Shown piece by piece: positions 30,626 through 40,648 of a DNA stretch of 64,000 nucleotides (position 1 is the stretch's first letter; each line of letters opens with the position of its first letter). Both the position numbers and the translations under genes were made by a program. The stretch comes from Hyaloraphidium curvatum (Eukaryota; Monoblepharomycota; Hyaloraphidiomycetes; Hyaloraphidiales; Hyaloraphidiaceae): positions 496,001 through 560,000 of the forward strand of contig JAIVFI010000027.1 of assembly GCA_025558095.1 (NCBI GenBank). Direction: 5' to 3'. The notes beneath the pieces are model-generated. The model was not told where the DNA came from. It did no database searches and saw only the letters and a program-made list of their open reading frames with translations.

Positions 30626-31488
30626 GCGCGGGGCGCGGCGGGGGCTGCTGCGGGCTGGGCGGGTTGAGGGCGGGCGGTGGGGGCGCATGGCGGCGGCGGG
30701 GTGATGGGATGGCGGCGGCACGGGGGAGGGGGTGTACGCGGCAGAGGAGGGGTAATGGAGGGTGTGGGCGGGAGATGCACGCGGGGCGACAGGTGCGGGC
30801 GGTCCGAGGGGGGGTGGGGTCGTCGGAGGGGAGGGCGCGTCGGGGGCGTGCTCCGGGCACCCTCGGTGCCGCTTCTTCGTCTGCTTCCGGGTCTTTGGCA
30901 TTCGGTTTCGGGATTCGCGGGGTTTCGTGGTCACTTCGGAGCGGTCCGAGGGGTCGGGATGTGCTTTTCCGTCGCACGGGCTTCCTTCGCACTTTCTCCG
31001 CCACAGAGGCCGCCCTATGCCGCTTCGTCACCATCTGTGGACTGCTTGTGGACGGCTCGCGGCCGAGGAACCCTCCGATCCTGTGCCCAACCTATCCGAA
31101 GCTTTCCTGTCCTGCAATCTGCATTCCGCGGAACCGAGTCCATCCTCATGGGCGCTACTGAAAAACAGCATCCCATTAACACCTGCCCACTGCGCGACGT
31201 CCGTGCATAAGCTCTCGACTGCTGCATGGTGGGCTGCATGGTGGGCTGCATGGTGGGCTGCATGGTGGGGACACCGAAGCACCTTCCGCCTGGATCCTAG
31301 CATGTTTTGGATCTGCACGGACGCGCCAGACACCGCCTGGTCGAGCCCGAGCCAATGAAGTGAGCGACAAAGCAGATCGTAGGCGGAGGAACAGCGGCCT
31401 CCATCCCTGGAACGCTGATAAGAGCTGGAGAGGTCGAACGGGGACTTGGGTCCCGGGCATCCGGACGCTTCCTCGCCACCCCGCGAGG
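30626..31488. other. G-rich intergenic region
   Basis: About 860 bp. The first 250 bp of the plus strand are strongly G-rich (runs of GGGGG and GGCGG), and a 12-bp tandem repeat lies at 31222-31269. No coding frame on either strand is convincing. Confidence 0.45.
31222..31269. repeat. 12-bp tandem repeat, four units
   Basis: Four consecutive units of GCTGCATGGTGG differ only at the last junction. It lies about 220 bp upstream of the acyltransferase-3 gene start. Confidence 0.8.
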
Positions 31489-32838
31489 ATGGCGGACCCC
31501 GCGCCTTTCCGCGCGGTTGCGCACGCGCGCGTGTTCCTGACGTCGCTCGTCCCGCTGCACCACTCCAACGTCTCGCACGGCGCCGCGGGGTTCTGGCCGT
31601 TCCGCGACCCGTCGCTGCCGGCGGCCTTCGCGTCCCCCGGGCTGTCGGCCATCGCGGGCGTCAACCAATCCTTCTTCATGGGCGAGTTCTTCCTGCTCGC
31701 GGGGCTGTTTGCCCGCCGCGGCGCCGAGAAGCGCGGGAACGGCGGGTACCTGAAAGACCGCGCGCGCCGCCTCGCCCCGCCGGCAATCATCTACTTCGTC
31801 CTGGTGCGGCCCGCTGCATTAATTATTGCCGATGCCGAGCGCGCGGTGCTCGCCGCGCCGTCGCCGGGGCTGGTGCGCTTCGACCCGCTGCGCGAATGGC
31901 TGCCGGGATTCGCCGTTGCGCTGCCTGCGGCCGCCCGGCGCGTCTGGGACAAAGACCGCGCGACGGCGGGGCCCATGTGGTTCTCGTTCGCGCTGATGGC
32001 CTTTTCGGCCGGCTTCGTCGGCATCCGCGCGCTTTTCGACCGCGAGGACGCACCCGAGGCGAAAGCGCCTTCCCCGAGCCCGACACGTACCTCGCTCGTC
32101 CGCACCGGAGCCCTCGCATACCTCCTCATCGTGCCCCCCGCCACCCTCCTCACCCGCCTCGTGTTCCCGCTCGGCCTACCCCCGGCGCCCTGGGTCGCCG
32201 CCTGGCTCGCCAACGCGCGCTCCCGCCTGGAGTGGCAGCTCGGCTACTTCCCCGGCTTCATCACCGCGTACGCCCTTGGATGTATCGGCGGGCGGCACCT
32301 CGACGTCCTCTTCCCCGCTGGGCCGGACGCCGACCCCACAACATCGGCCCTCGCATCCCGCCTGCTCCTCCTCTCCCTCGCCGCCTTCCCCATGCTCCCC
32401 CTGCTCGGCCTCCTCGGCTACGCAGGCGACCTCCCCCGCTTCACCCGCCTCTCCTTCGGCGGGCTCAACCCCGCCGCCGCCGCCTACGCCGCATGGGAAC
32501 CCTTCCTCGGCGTGGGCATCGTCACCTGGTCGCTCTTCGGACGATGGCCCACCCCGCTCGCGCGGGCATGGGAAGCGCTCCCCACGAGCATCCGCACCGG
32601 CATATCCCGTCTCCTATCCGCCATGGACCGCTCCTCGATGGCCACGTACGCGCTGCACGCCGTCCCGACGGTGCTGGCATCGGTGGTGCTCCCCCACGCC
32701 GTCGCGAGCGCGGGGTGGGATTGGAAGGGCTTGTCGACGGGGATGAGGGCGGGAATGGCGGGCGTAACCAGCATTCTGGGCAGCTGGGCGGTGGGGATTG
32801 CTGCGGGGGCGGTCCCGGGGGCCGGAAACGTGTTCTGA
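31489..32838 (+). CDS. Acyltransferase 3 (OafA/YrhL-like) membrane protein
   Basis: Intronless, 449 residues, starting at the first ATG of the frame. About ten hydrophobic segments are visible. The N-terminus RVFLTSLVPLHHSNVSHGA carries the family's conserved region with histidines in the first helix; SFFMGEFFLLAGLFARRG and YLKDRARRLAPPAIIYFVLV match the second helix and the basic loop after it. These enzymes acylate sugars or lipids at a membrane. Substrate unknown. The gene ends 24 bp from the end of the converging CoA-transferase copy B. Confidence 0.82.
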   Translation: MADPAPFRAVAHARVFLTSLVPLHHSNVSHGAAGFWPFRDPSLPAAFASPGLSAIAGVNQSFFMGEFFLLAGLFARRGAEKRGNGGYLKDRARRLAPPAIIYFVLVRPAALIIADAERAVLAAPSPGLVRFDPLREWLPGFAVALPAAARRVWDKDRATAGPMWFSFALMAFSAGFVGIRALFDREDAPEAKAPSPSPTRTSLVRTGALAYLLIVPPATLLTRLVFPLGLPPAPWVAAWLANARSRLEWQLGYFPGFITAYALGCIGGRHLDVLFPAGPDADPTTSALASRLLLLSLAAFPMLPLLGLLGYAGDLPRFTRLSFGGLNPAAAAYAAWEPFLGVGIVTWSLFGRWPTPLARAWEALPTSIRTGISRLLSAMDRSSMATYALHAVPTVLASVVLPHAVASAGWDWKGLSTGMRAGMAGVTSILGSWAVGIAAGAVPGAGNVF

Positions 32839-32862
32839 CGGCCGGGCACGTTTCCGGTGACA

Positions 32863-34416
32863 CTACAACCTCGCCGCGAGCACCTTGCTCCCCAGCAGCT
32901 CCCCGACCTCGCCCTCGCCCATCCCCAGCCACTCCCGCAGCACCTCGCGCGTGTGCGCCCCCGTCGGCGGCGCGCTGCGGATGGGCATGTGCTGCGACCG
33001 CGAGAACCTCGGCGCCGCACGGGGCTCCCACTGCGCGAACGGCGCGGCGACGGTCAGCCCTCAATAGATCGGCCGGCATGCAGCGGTGTACCCACGTGGC
33101 TGGGCTGGCTCCCGTCGGTGCCCTCCCTCTTGCCGAGCATCTGCCTCTCCGCCGCGTGCGTGGCCAGGTCCATGTCCCGCCCGTTCTTGCCCCTGACGGG
33201 GAGCACCTCCTCCAGCGAAAAGATCGGCACCGTGCACGCGTCCTTCCCCAGGAAAATCCGCTCCCACTCGTCCCGGGTCTTGCCGAGGAACGCGCCGGCG
33301 ATCCTGCGCCTGGTCTCGGGCCAGCTCGCGCGGTCGTTCTGCGCCGCCCGCATGGATTCGGGGAGGCCGAGCAGGCGGAGCAGCTCGGCGTAGAACTGCG
33401 GCTCGATGGCCTGCACGGACATGTACCGGCCGTCGGCGGTCTCGTACGATTGGCTGGGAGAAGGTGTCGGGATCGGATCGATGCAGGGCGGGCCGCCGCG
33501 GGCCTACCTGTAGGGCGCGCCGTAGTCGAGCACGTTGGTCCCCCGCTCCCCCCAGAGGCCGTTGTAGCGGGACTGGTAGAGGAAGGTGGCCACGTACTGT
33601 CCGGAAGGAGGCGTCAATCCGCGGCCTGGAAGGTATGGGCGGTCGGAAACCCACCGCGGCACCGTCGCACATGGCGCAGTCGATCACCTGCCCCTTCCCG
33701 CTCCCGTTCTTCCGGTTATCCCGCTCGAACAGCGCCATGGCGATGCCGAAGGCCAGCATGAGGCCGCCGCCGGCAAAGTCGCCGACCAGGTTGAGCGAGG
33801 TCGCCGGGGGGCCGGCGGGGTGGCCCAGGGCCGAGAGGAGGCCCGAGGTGGCGACGTAGTTCATGTCGTGGCCGGCCATGTTGGCGTACTTGCCCTGTGC
33901 GAAGCCCAGGATCAGCAGCGACAAGGGGGGGGGCTCGAGGACCGACCTCCTGCCCGAAGCCCGTCATCCTCGCGTAGATGATCTTGGGATTCCGCTTCAT
34001 CACCACCTCGGGCCCCAACCCGAGCTTCTCCATGACCCCCGGCCTGTACGGCTCCATGATCACGTCCGCCTTCTCGCACATCTGCAGGACCAGCTCGACC
34101 CCCCGTAACGACTTGAGGTCCACCTGGACGGACCGCTTGCCCCGCTGCAGGTTGGGCCGGGCGTCGAACCCGGTCAGGCGCTCGACGCGCACGACGTCGG
34201 CGCCGTCTGGAAGGGGCGATGGGGGGTCAGCTTGATCCGACGGGGATCGCGGGAGGACGACCAACAGTCGGCGAGCACCATCCCGCAGAACGGCCCGGGC
34301 TACCCAGAAGAAACAGACGATGAGCAAGATCATTCCTTCGAGATGACGGGGAGGAGCCGGCCCACCCCGATGCCCGCGATTTCAATGACCCTGACACCTC
34401 GCAGGATCGCGTCCAT
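32863..34416 (-). CDS. CaiB/BaiF family III CoA-transferase, AMACR-type, copy B
   Basis: Seven exons (34416-34366, 34299-34266, 34206-33947, 33894-33655, 33596-33508, 33453-33096, 33030-32863), each exactly the length of its counterpart in copy A, give 399 residues. Protein motifs are nearly the same (MDAILRGVRVIEIAGIG, RGKRSVQVDLKS, GKYANMAGHDMNYVATSGLL). Introns differ in sequence and slightly in length, so the duplication is not very recent. The two copies are inverted relative to each other with the complex I subunit and acyltransferase genes between them. Same predicted activity as copy A. Intron 3 here begins GTCGGT. Confidence 0.9.
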
Positions 34417-34667
34417 TTCTCCGAGTTTCGGGGGGTCCAGGCACCTTCGGAGGAGGGAATCGCGGGTGCGTTCGACCAGAAGCGATCGACGGTTAGCGCA
34501 GCCGAAGTCGCGCGGTGGCAGGGACGCGGTCCGAGGGGTTTGGCGCGCGCACTTCGGGGGAATGTCCGGCCCGCACGGGACCGAGTGGCAAGTGCACTCC
34601 TTGGACACCCCCGGCAGATCATGAGCTCGTGCCAAGGCGACGCCAACAACTGGTTCAGAAAGGTCGT

Positions 34668-35819
34668 TCAGCGGGCTCCCTGCAAGTCCAACGGGCGGGG
34701 CTCGGGCGGTTCCTCATCGTCGTCGTCGTAGAACCGCACGAACTCCCAATCTTCCCTCTCCAACCTCTTCCCCCATGCGATGTCGTGACCCCCGGACACG
34801 CGGCAGAGCAGCGACTCTAGCGCGGGGCGCGAATCAAGGAGCCCCCCCGCGAGCCAGCCCAGCCTGTCCTCCCAGATCCTGCCGCCGTCGTATCCCAACC
34901 TGAGGACGCGCAGGTTCGGGCACGTCCCCGGATCCCGCGCCAGCCGGCGGATCAGGCCCTGCCGCTCCGCGGTCCGCACGTCCAGGCCGAGCACCTCGAG
35001 CGCGGGCAGGGAGCGCGCGAGGTGGACCATGTGCAGGTCGCCGTAGACGATGCAGAATCCGGAGAGGGAGAGCATGCGCAGGGAGGGCATGGCCAGCCGG
35101 GGGAGGTGTTCGAGGGAGGAGGCGAAGCCGTCGCTCCCGGGCTCGGGTTGGAGCTTGAGCTTGGTGAGGCGGCGGTGCCGCAGGACCATCTGGTGCTCTT
35201 TCGGATCCGGGAGCGCCGAGTCGAACTGGAAGGTCACGCTGTCCAAGTTGGGAGCGCTCCCCAGGAGACGGTGCACCGCGACCCAGCCCATGCCGGCCTG
35301 CCACATGTTCATCCCAGGACTATTGGCATAGTGGTGCTGCAGGTCCCCGTCCTCCTCTTCGTCGTAGTCATCATCCTCCGGTATGTTGAACAGGACGTTG
35401 ACGACCCCGACTCTGGCCCGTTTCAGTGCTGGAAAACCAACCGTTCCGAGAAAGGCCGCAAAGGACACGTCGAGGTTCCACATTTTGAGCTCCTCGACTG
35501 AAGTTCGGTTCTTTCGGATGAGCTCGAAACACGCGTCACCCGCGTCCTCGAGGGCCGCGCGCCGCACGGCACTCCTCGGTAGCCGCAGGGCCAGCTCGCG
35601 CGCAGCGGCGCGCGCATCCAAGTAGTCGGGTCGCTCCAGACCCCAATCTGTCGGCCAAAGAGCGAGGGAGGTCCACGCGCCGGGTATCCGCGCGAGGGTT
35701 TCGAAGGCCTCGCGCCAGAGCCGGGAACACTGCCGCGCCGCGAAACGCGTGCGCGCGTCCGAGTGCAAAAGGATGTGGACGATAATGTCCAGTGGCCGCG
35801 TGGCCTCGAGAGGATCCAT
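34668..35819 (-). CDS. F-box/LRR-like protein, group B copy 1
   Basis: Single exon, 383 residues from the ATG at 35819. RPLDIIVHILLHSDARTRFA then CSRLWREAFETLARIPGAW is an F-box-like start; later LRMLSLSGFCIVYGDLHMV and CPNLRVLRLGYDGGRIWED are leucine-rich strands, and the tail ends in DWEFVRFYDDDDEEPPEP. It is paralogous end to end with the gene at 39306-40519. The same reading frame is open upstream through the neighbouring secreted-protein gene to 37121, so automatic annotation could fuse the two; the ATG before MDPLEATRP marks the start of paralogue similarity. Confidence 0.78.
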   Translation of the reverse strand: MDPLEATRPLDIIVHILLHSDARTRFAARQCSRLWREAFETLARIPGAWTSLALWPTDWGLERPDYLDARAAARELALRLPRSAVRRAALEDAGDACFELIRKNRTSVEELKMWNLDVSFAAFLGTVGFPALKRARVGVVNVLFNIPEDDDYDEEEDGDLQHHYANSPGMNMWQAGMGWVAVHRLLGSAPNLDSVTFQFDSALPDPKEHQMVLRHRRLTKLKLQPEPGSDGFASSLEHLPRLAMPSLRMLSLSGFCIVYGDLHMVHLARSLPALEVLGLDVRTAERQGLIRRLARDPGTCPNLRVLRLGYDGGRIWEDRLGWLAGGLLDSRPALESLLCRVSGGHDIAWGKRLEREDWEFVRFYDDDDEEPPEPRPLDLQGAR

Positions 35820-35872
35820 CTTGGCGGCGAACGCGTTCAGCCGTCGGGATCTGCTTCGCGCGAACGGGCATC

Positions 35873-36059
35873 GCGCGCGGCGCTCGAATCCGTCCTCTGC
35901 CGGGTGCCTTGCCCGAACCGCGAGGACACCATCGAACTCGATGCACAGTATTACGGCCGCGACCTTGCTTGGGGCAAGAAGCTGACGATTGCGGATTGGA
36001 AGTTTGTGCAGTTCTACAGCGATTTCGACGAGGATGTCCCAGAGCCCGGCCCTGTATAG
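35873..36059 (+). pseudogene. C-terminal fragment of a group B F-box/LRR gene
   Basis: The plus strand reads RAALESVLCRVPCPN, then GRDLAWGKKLTIADWKFVQF and DEDVPEPGP before a TAG. This matches the C-termini of the group B proteins (LESLLCRV..., AWGKRLEREDWEFVRF..., EPPEP). Nothing upstream in this orientation matches the rest of the gene. It lies head to head with the intact copy, 54 bp from its start codon. Confidence 0.65.
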
Positions 36060-36283
36060 CATTCTCACGCAGGCGAGGGCGGAGGAGGGCATGTACAAGA
36101 CCAGCTTCGTCGAAAGCAAAGATCGACGTCGGTGTTCCGTGGCAAGCAGCAGGATCCTTGAAGACTTGAAACATCCATAGAATATCGTTACCTGCCTGCG
36201 GGATGCGACTTTTCTCGCCATCAGGCCACATGCATATTGTTCGACCTTTGCAAGGCGATCCGGTCCCGCGCGGCCCCCCGCGG

Positions 36284-36908
36284 CTACGCGTACGGGTTGG
36301 TCGACGTGAACATGAAGCTCAACCCCCCCCGTGCACGCCAGCTTCCCCTCCCAGAACCTCAGCTGGTTGCAGTTGTTCGTGAACAGCTGCGCCGACGTCG
36401 GCATGTCCTTGTAGAAGCACTTGCCCAGCGTCTGGCCCGGCAAAGGAAGCCACTCGAACGGTTCCGTCGCGCACGCAGCGTCCGAGTGGTAGTTGAGCCA
36501 CCAATTCCCCGCGGTGCCGTTCACGGAGAGGCAGCGCAGGTTGTCCAGGCCGCCGGAACCCGTGCCGGTCCAATGCCTCTGGTCCAGGTCGCTCCGCTGC
36601 GTGCATTCGGTGGTGGGGTCGTAGGCGTAACGGCGGTAGAGCTCCCGCCGGGAGGAATAGCGGGAGCAGCTCACGGAGCCGGAAGAGGAGAGGGGTCGAG
36701 CTCGCTGCACGGGGGCGGGGAAAGCCGTCAGCGGGGGTTTCGGGAGCAAAGGAGGGCAGACGGACCAGAATGACTCTTCTGGGCATTCCGCGCAGGAGCG
36801 GGCCAGCAGGCGGCCGGTCGGGGTGGCGTCTCCACCGGGCAATAGTGCACAGGATAGAAGGGAGGCGAGCAGCAGCAGGGCGACGAAGGTCCGCGAGCGC
36901 CGCCGCAT
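36284..36908 (-). CDS. Secreted protein, end uncertain
   Basis: From the ATG at 36908: signal peptide (FVALLLLASLLSCALLPGG), then a cysteine-containing region with CPPLLPKPPLTAFP, RRYAYDPTTECTQRSDLDQR, SVNGTAGNWWLNYHSDAAC and QLFTNNCNQLRFWEGKLACT. No family recognised. At 36323-36330 there is a run of eight G (minus strand). With seven G the protein would end naturally as LSFMFTSTNPYA at TAG 36284-36286, 207 residues; with eight the frame stays open for another 550 codons into the F-box-like gene. I take the shorter reading as the probable gene. Confidence 0.55.
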
Positions 36909-37183
36909 AGCGTTCTCGTACGCAGGTGGCGCAGGTCTGTCACTCCCGCCGGCACTCCGCCTGGGGAGTAACAGGGCGGGAGAGGTGGTCCACAGTATCG
37001 ACAGCGTGATAAGAAGGCGGTGCCGCGAGCGCGGCGGACGGCGATGACTCCGGGGACGCGGCGGATTGAGGTATCTCGGAGGGACGGCCGCGGCGGACGA
37101 CTTGGCGCTCCCACCCAACACCGCTTACGAAAGTCGCGAACCCGGAGCGGGAACGCGTCTCCCTTCCCTATTGGTAATCGGCG

Positions 37184-38092
37184 ATGCGTGCGCCGGCCGT
37201 CTTTGTCTCGCACGCCACGGCGCTGCATTCGATGGACACCCAAAGCGCCATGTTCCGCGCGCTGTCGAAAGCGCTGGCGGACGTCCCCCGGCCGCGCGGG
37301 ATCGTCGTCGTTTCCGCGCACTGGGTCCACCGGCCGTCTTCTTTGCAGGATCTCACCGCCACCGTCGCGACGGGGCCGGAAGCAGGCTCCTGGGGGACCA
37401 CGCACGACCACCCGGCTTCGGGCCTGTACGGCTTCACCTACGACGCGCCCACCTCCTCGGACCTTGCAGAAGAAACCAGAAACGCACTCACAAAGGCGGG
37501 CATCGCGACGCGCGACGCGAGTGGCCGGACGGGGCTCGACCACGGCGCGTGGATCGCGCTGCATTCCCTGTTCCCCGACAGGAGCCCCGCACCCGTGGTG
37601 CAGGCCTCCCTCCTCCGGCTTCCCTCTCTCGCTGATTCGGTGGAGGCCAACCTCGCCCTGGGACGCGCCCTCGGATCCCTGCGCGGCAGAGGGATCGCGG
37701 TCGTCTCGAGCGGCGGCGCCACGCACAACCAGGAAGAGTTCAGGCGGTCCTACCTGGCGAGCGGGCTGTCCCTTGCCGAGGCCGCGGACTGGAGCGAGGC
37801 CGCCCGGGAGCGGAGGAGGACGGCGGCGGGGCGGGCGGTGCCGTTCCGCGAGAGCGCCGAGTTCGACGACTTCCTCGCGGGCTGCATGGAGAAAGGCGAC
37901 ATGGACGCGATCGTGCGGTTCGACGGCCAGCCTTCCGCCCTCAAAGCGCATCCGGATCCGCTGGACGGCCACCTGCTCGCGCTCTTCGTCGCCCTCGGGG
38001 CCGCACAGGGGGATCCCGCCATAAGAATCCATAGTGGATTCCAGCACGGGCTGTCCGAGGCCGCGTACGCGTGGGGGCTCCCTCTTGATTGA
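37184..38092 (+). CDS. LigB / DODA-type extradiol dioxygenase
   Basis: Intronless, 302 residues. SHATALHSM, GIVVVSAHWV, THDHPASGLYGFTYDAP, GLDHGAWIALHSLFPD and SSGGATHNQEEF are the family's blocks, including the metal-binding histidines (in SAHW and in GLDHG) and a substrate-binding His. DODA-type enzymes cleave aromatic diols such as DOPA with non-haem Fe(II), though many fungal members have unknown substrates. The usual SHG motif is SHA here. Divergent from the secreted-protein gene. Confidence 0.87.
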   Translation: MRAPAVFVSHATALHSMDTQSAMFRALSKALADVPRPRGIVVVSAHWVHRPSSLQDLTATVATGPEAGSWGTTHDHPASGLYGFTYDAPTSSDLAEETRNALTKAGIATRDASGRTGLDHGAWIALHSLFPDRSPAPVVQASLLRLPSLADSVEANLALGRALGSLRGRGIAVVSSGGATHNQEEFRRSYLASGLSLAEAADWSEAARERRRTAAGRAVPFRESAEFDDFLAGCMEKGDMDAIVRFDGQPSALKAHPDPLDGHLLALFVALGAAQGDPAIRIHSGFQHGLSEAAYAWGLPLD

Positions 38093-38244
38093 TAAGATGG
38101 ATGGATGGACGGATACAAGCTAGACTGGCCCTGCAGTGTTTCTGCCTTAACTTCGCCGCGTCCCCGCGAACCCCCGACCGAATCCCCGGCCGACGCGTCA
38201 GCCCGCGGCACGAGGCAATCCTCCTCTCCGCCCGCCGACCCGCG

Positions 38245-39237
38245 ATGGGCATCCCGTCGGCCGACATCGAGGCCGCGGTCGCCGCCGCCCACGCGGCCGC
38301 CCGGACCGCCACCGGCGGCGCCAACGCGTCGTACATCCCGTTCCTCGCCAAGGTCCCCGCGGACCTGCTCGCCGTGTGCGCCGTGACCCCCGACGGCCGC
38401 GTCTTCTCCGCCGGCGACGCCGATTTTGCCTTCGCCGTCGAGTCGGTCAGCAAGGTGTTCACGTGCGCCCTCGCGATGGAGCAGCGCGGGCCCGACGCCG
38501 TCCGCGACAAGATCGGCACGCGGCCGACGGGGATGCCGTTCAACTCGGTCGTCGCGCTCGAGATGCACGGGGACAGGCCGATGTCGCCTTTAGTGAACGC
38601 CGGGGCCATCGCCACGGCGAGCTTCGTCGAGGCGTCGTCGCCCAAGGAGAGGTTCGACCTCATAAGGGGCAACATGTCGGCGTTTGCCGGGCGCGAGCTG
38701 GCCGTCAGCGAGGAGATATACTCCTCCGAGTCGGCCACCAACCTGCGCAACCGCGCCATCGCCTACCTCCTGGCATCGGCGGGGACCTGCTACTCGGAGC
38801 CCATGGAGGCGCTGGACGTCTACACCCGCGCGTGCTCCGTCCTGATCACCTGCACGGACCTGGCCACCATGGCCGCCACGCTGGCCAACGGCGGGACCAA
38901 CCCCGCCACGGGCAAGCGGTGCGTCGGCAGGGACGTGGTGCCCCCCGTGCTCGCCGAGATGGTGATGGAGGGCATGTACGACAGCTCGGGGGACTGGGCA
39001 TTCAGGGTCGGGCTGCCGGGCAAGAGCGGGGTCGGGGGCGGGGTGATGGCCGTCGCGCCGGGGAAGCTCGGGATCGCGGCGTTCTCGCCGCCCCTGGACG
39101 AGGTGGGGAACAGCGTCAGGGCGCAGGTGGCGGTGGCAGAGGTGGCGAAGCGGCTGGGGCTGAACCTGTTTGCGGTACCCGAGGAGAGCGCGCCTGCGGG
39201 CGAGCAGCCGGCCGTGACCCTTCAACCGGACTCGTGA
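38245..39237 (+). CDS. Glutaminase (serine-dependent, GlsA/GLS type)
   Basis: Intronless, 330 residues, the length of bacterial GlsA. ASYIPFLAKVPADLLAVCAV is the substrate pocket start; VESVSKVFTCALAM contains the catalytic Ser-x-x-Lys; LEMHGDRPMSPLVNAGAIA carries the conserved Asn-Ala-Gly-Ala-Ile; SESATNLRNRAIAYLL and GLPGKSGVGGGVMAVAPGKL follow in order. It converts glutamine to glutamate and ammonia. Absence of a targeting peptide suggests cytosol. Single-domain form without ankyrin repeats, so closer to the bacterial type; transfer cannot be judged without a tree. Confidence 0.93.
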   Translation: MGIPSADIEAAVAAAHAAARTATGGANASYIPFLAKVPADLLAVCAVTPDGRVFSAGDADFAFAVESVSKVFTCALAMEQRGPDAVRDKIGTRPTGMPFNSVVALEMHGDRPMSPLVNAGAIATASFVEASSPKERFDLIRGNMSAFAGRELAVSEEIYSSESATNLRNRAIAYLLASAGTCYSEPMEALDVYTRACSVLITCTDLATMAATLANGGTNPATGKRCVGRDVVPPVLAEMVMEGMYDSSGDWAFRVGLPGKSGVGGGVMAVAPGKLGIAAFSPPLDEVGNSVRAQVAVAEVAKRLGLNLFAVPEESAPAGEQPAVTLQPDS

Positions 39238-39305
39238 TCGCCGGGATGCGCATATACAAACTCTTACGGTATCAATGATCTAGCTGGTACGTACTACCGA
39301 TGAAT

Positions 39306-40519
39306 CTATGTTTGGGTCGTCCCTCCGCCCGCTCCCGAGTGCGGCGCCGGCCCGGGCTCGGGCGCCTCCTTGTCGGAATCGTAGCAGAGGCGCACGAACC
39401 GCCACTCCGAAGGCGCCAGCTTCCTGCCCCACGCCACATCGTGCGCGCCCTCCTGGGGATCTGCCCAAAGGTCCGCACCGCGCGGATGCTGCACCCGGCA
39501 CAGGACGGACTTGAGCGCGGGTCGCGAACCGAGGAGCGTTTCCGCGAGGTTGTCCAGCTTGTCGTCCCCGGATGTGCCGCCGTCGAAGCCCAGACGGAGG
39601 ATCCGCAGGTTGGGGCAGACGCCCGGCTGGGCTGCGAGCCGCTGGAGCAGTGCAGGGCGCCGCCCGGTGCGGACGTCCAGGCTGGCGACCTCCAGCGATG
39701 CCAAGGCGCGGAGAAATGCGAGGATCTCAAGCTCGTCGTTCGCGAGGCAGAAGCCCGTCAGGGAGATCATGCGCAGGCACGGCATGGCCAGGCGCGGAAG
39801 GTTGGCCAGCGGGGATTCGAAGCATTGTAACGCGAGATCGGGTCCGAGCTTAAGCTTGACCAGACGACCGTGCCTGAGAACCATGAGGTGGTCATCGGGC
39901 ATCGGCAGCTCCGTATCGAACTTGAATTCGAGGCGTTCAAGGTTTCGGGCGCTGCGCAGGAACCGGTGCAGCGCGACCCATCCCGTGCCGGCCTGCCACA
40001 TGTCCATCCCGGGCTCGTGCACGTCACGGTCTTCCAGGTCGGCGTCTTCGGCTTCGTCGAAATCGCTGTCGCTGTCGCCCGTCACGTCGAACCAGAGGTT
40101 GCTAATCCCGAGGCTGGCCTCCTTGAGCGCCGGGAATCGCCACTTGCCGAGCAGCGCGCAGGACGACACGTCGACTTCGTAGATAACGAGTTCGTCGAGG
40201 ACGGCGGCGTTGGGTTTGAGGAGGCCGAAGCAGCCCTCCGCCGAATTGGAGAGGTCCGCGAGGCGCACGCACCCCCGGGGCATCCGCAGTGCCAGCTCGC
40301 GCGCGGCCGCGTACGGGTCGCGGTACGCCGGGTGCACGATGCCCGGGTACCGCGGCCAGATGACCAGGGTCGCCCACGCGCCGGGCATCCGCGCGACGAG
40401 CTCGAAGGCCTCGCGCCACAGGCGGCTGCATTCCCGGGCCAGGAACCGCGTGCGCGCGCCCGAATGGAAGAGGATGTGCACGATGATGTCGAGGGGCCGG
40501 GATGCGGGGCGTGCTCCAT
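39306..40519 (-). CDS. F-box/LRR-like protein, group B copy 2, apparent frameshift after start
   Basis: A 390-codon frame encodes RPLDIIVHILFHSGARTRFL, CSRLWREAFELVARMPGAW, leucine-rich strands (CLRMISLTGFCLANDELEIL) and the tail SEWRFVRLCYDSDKEAPEPG, parallel to the copy at 34668-35819. The only nearby ATG (40519) is one nucleotide out of frame: the spacing from ATG to the conserved GACAT is 26 nt here and 27 nt in copy 1. No in-frame ATG lies between the upstream stop and the conserved block. Either one base has been lost (gene or assembly) or a different start is used. Confidence 0.6.
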
Positions 40520-40648
40520 ATCGTTGCCGGGGAAACGTGTCTTCGATTCTAGGTGACCGGGGGTTGGGGACGAAGGTCCCGAATCGTCGTCGGTGCTTCA
40601 GCTAAATCACAACGAATCCCCTTCAAACATCCATGCAATAGATCCCCG

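Noticed and set aside
31446-33761. 771-codon plus-strand frame across the acyltransferase and the converging CoA-transferase.
   Set aside because: The protein is Arg/Pro-rich and covers two genes in wrong frames; it is a GC artefact.
34668-37121. 817-codon minus-strand frame read as one secreted F-box protein.
   Set aside because: The two halves are unrelated, the second matches a paralogue only from its own ATG, and the bridge overlaps a fragment on the other strand. Kept as a finding because of the G run.
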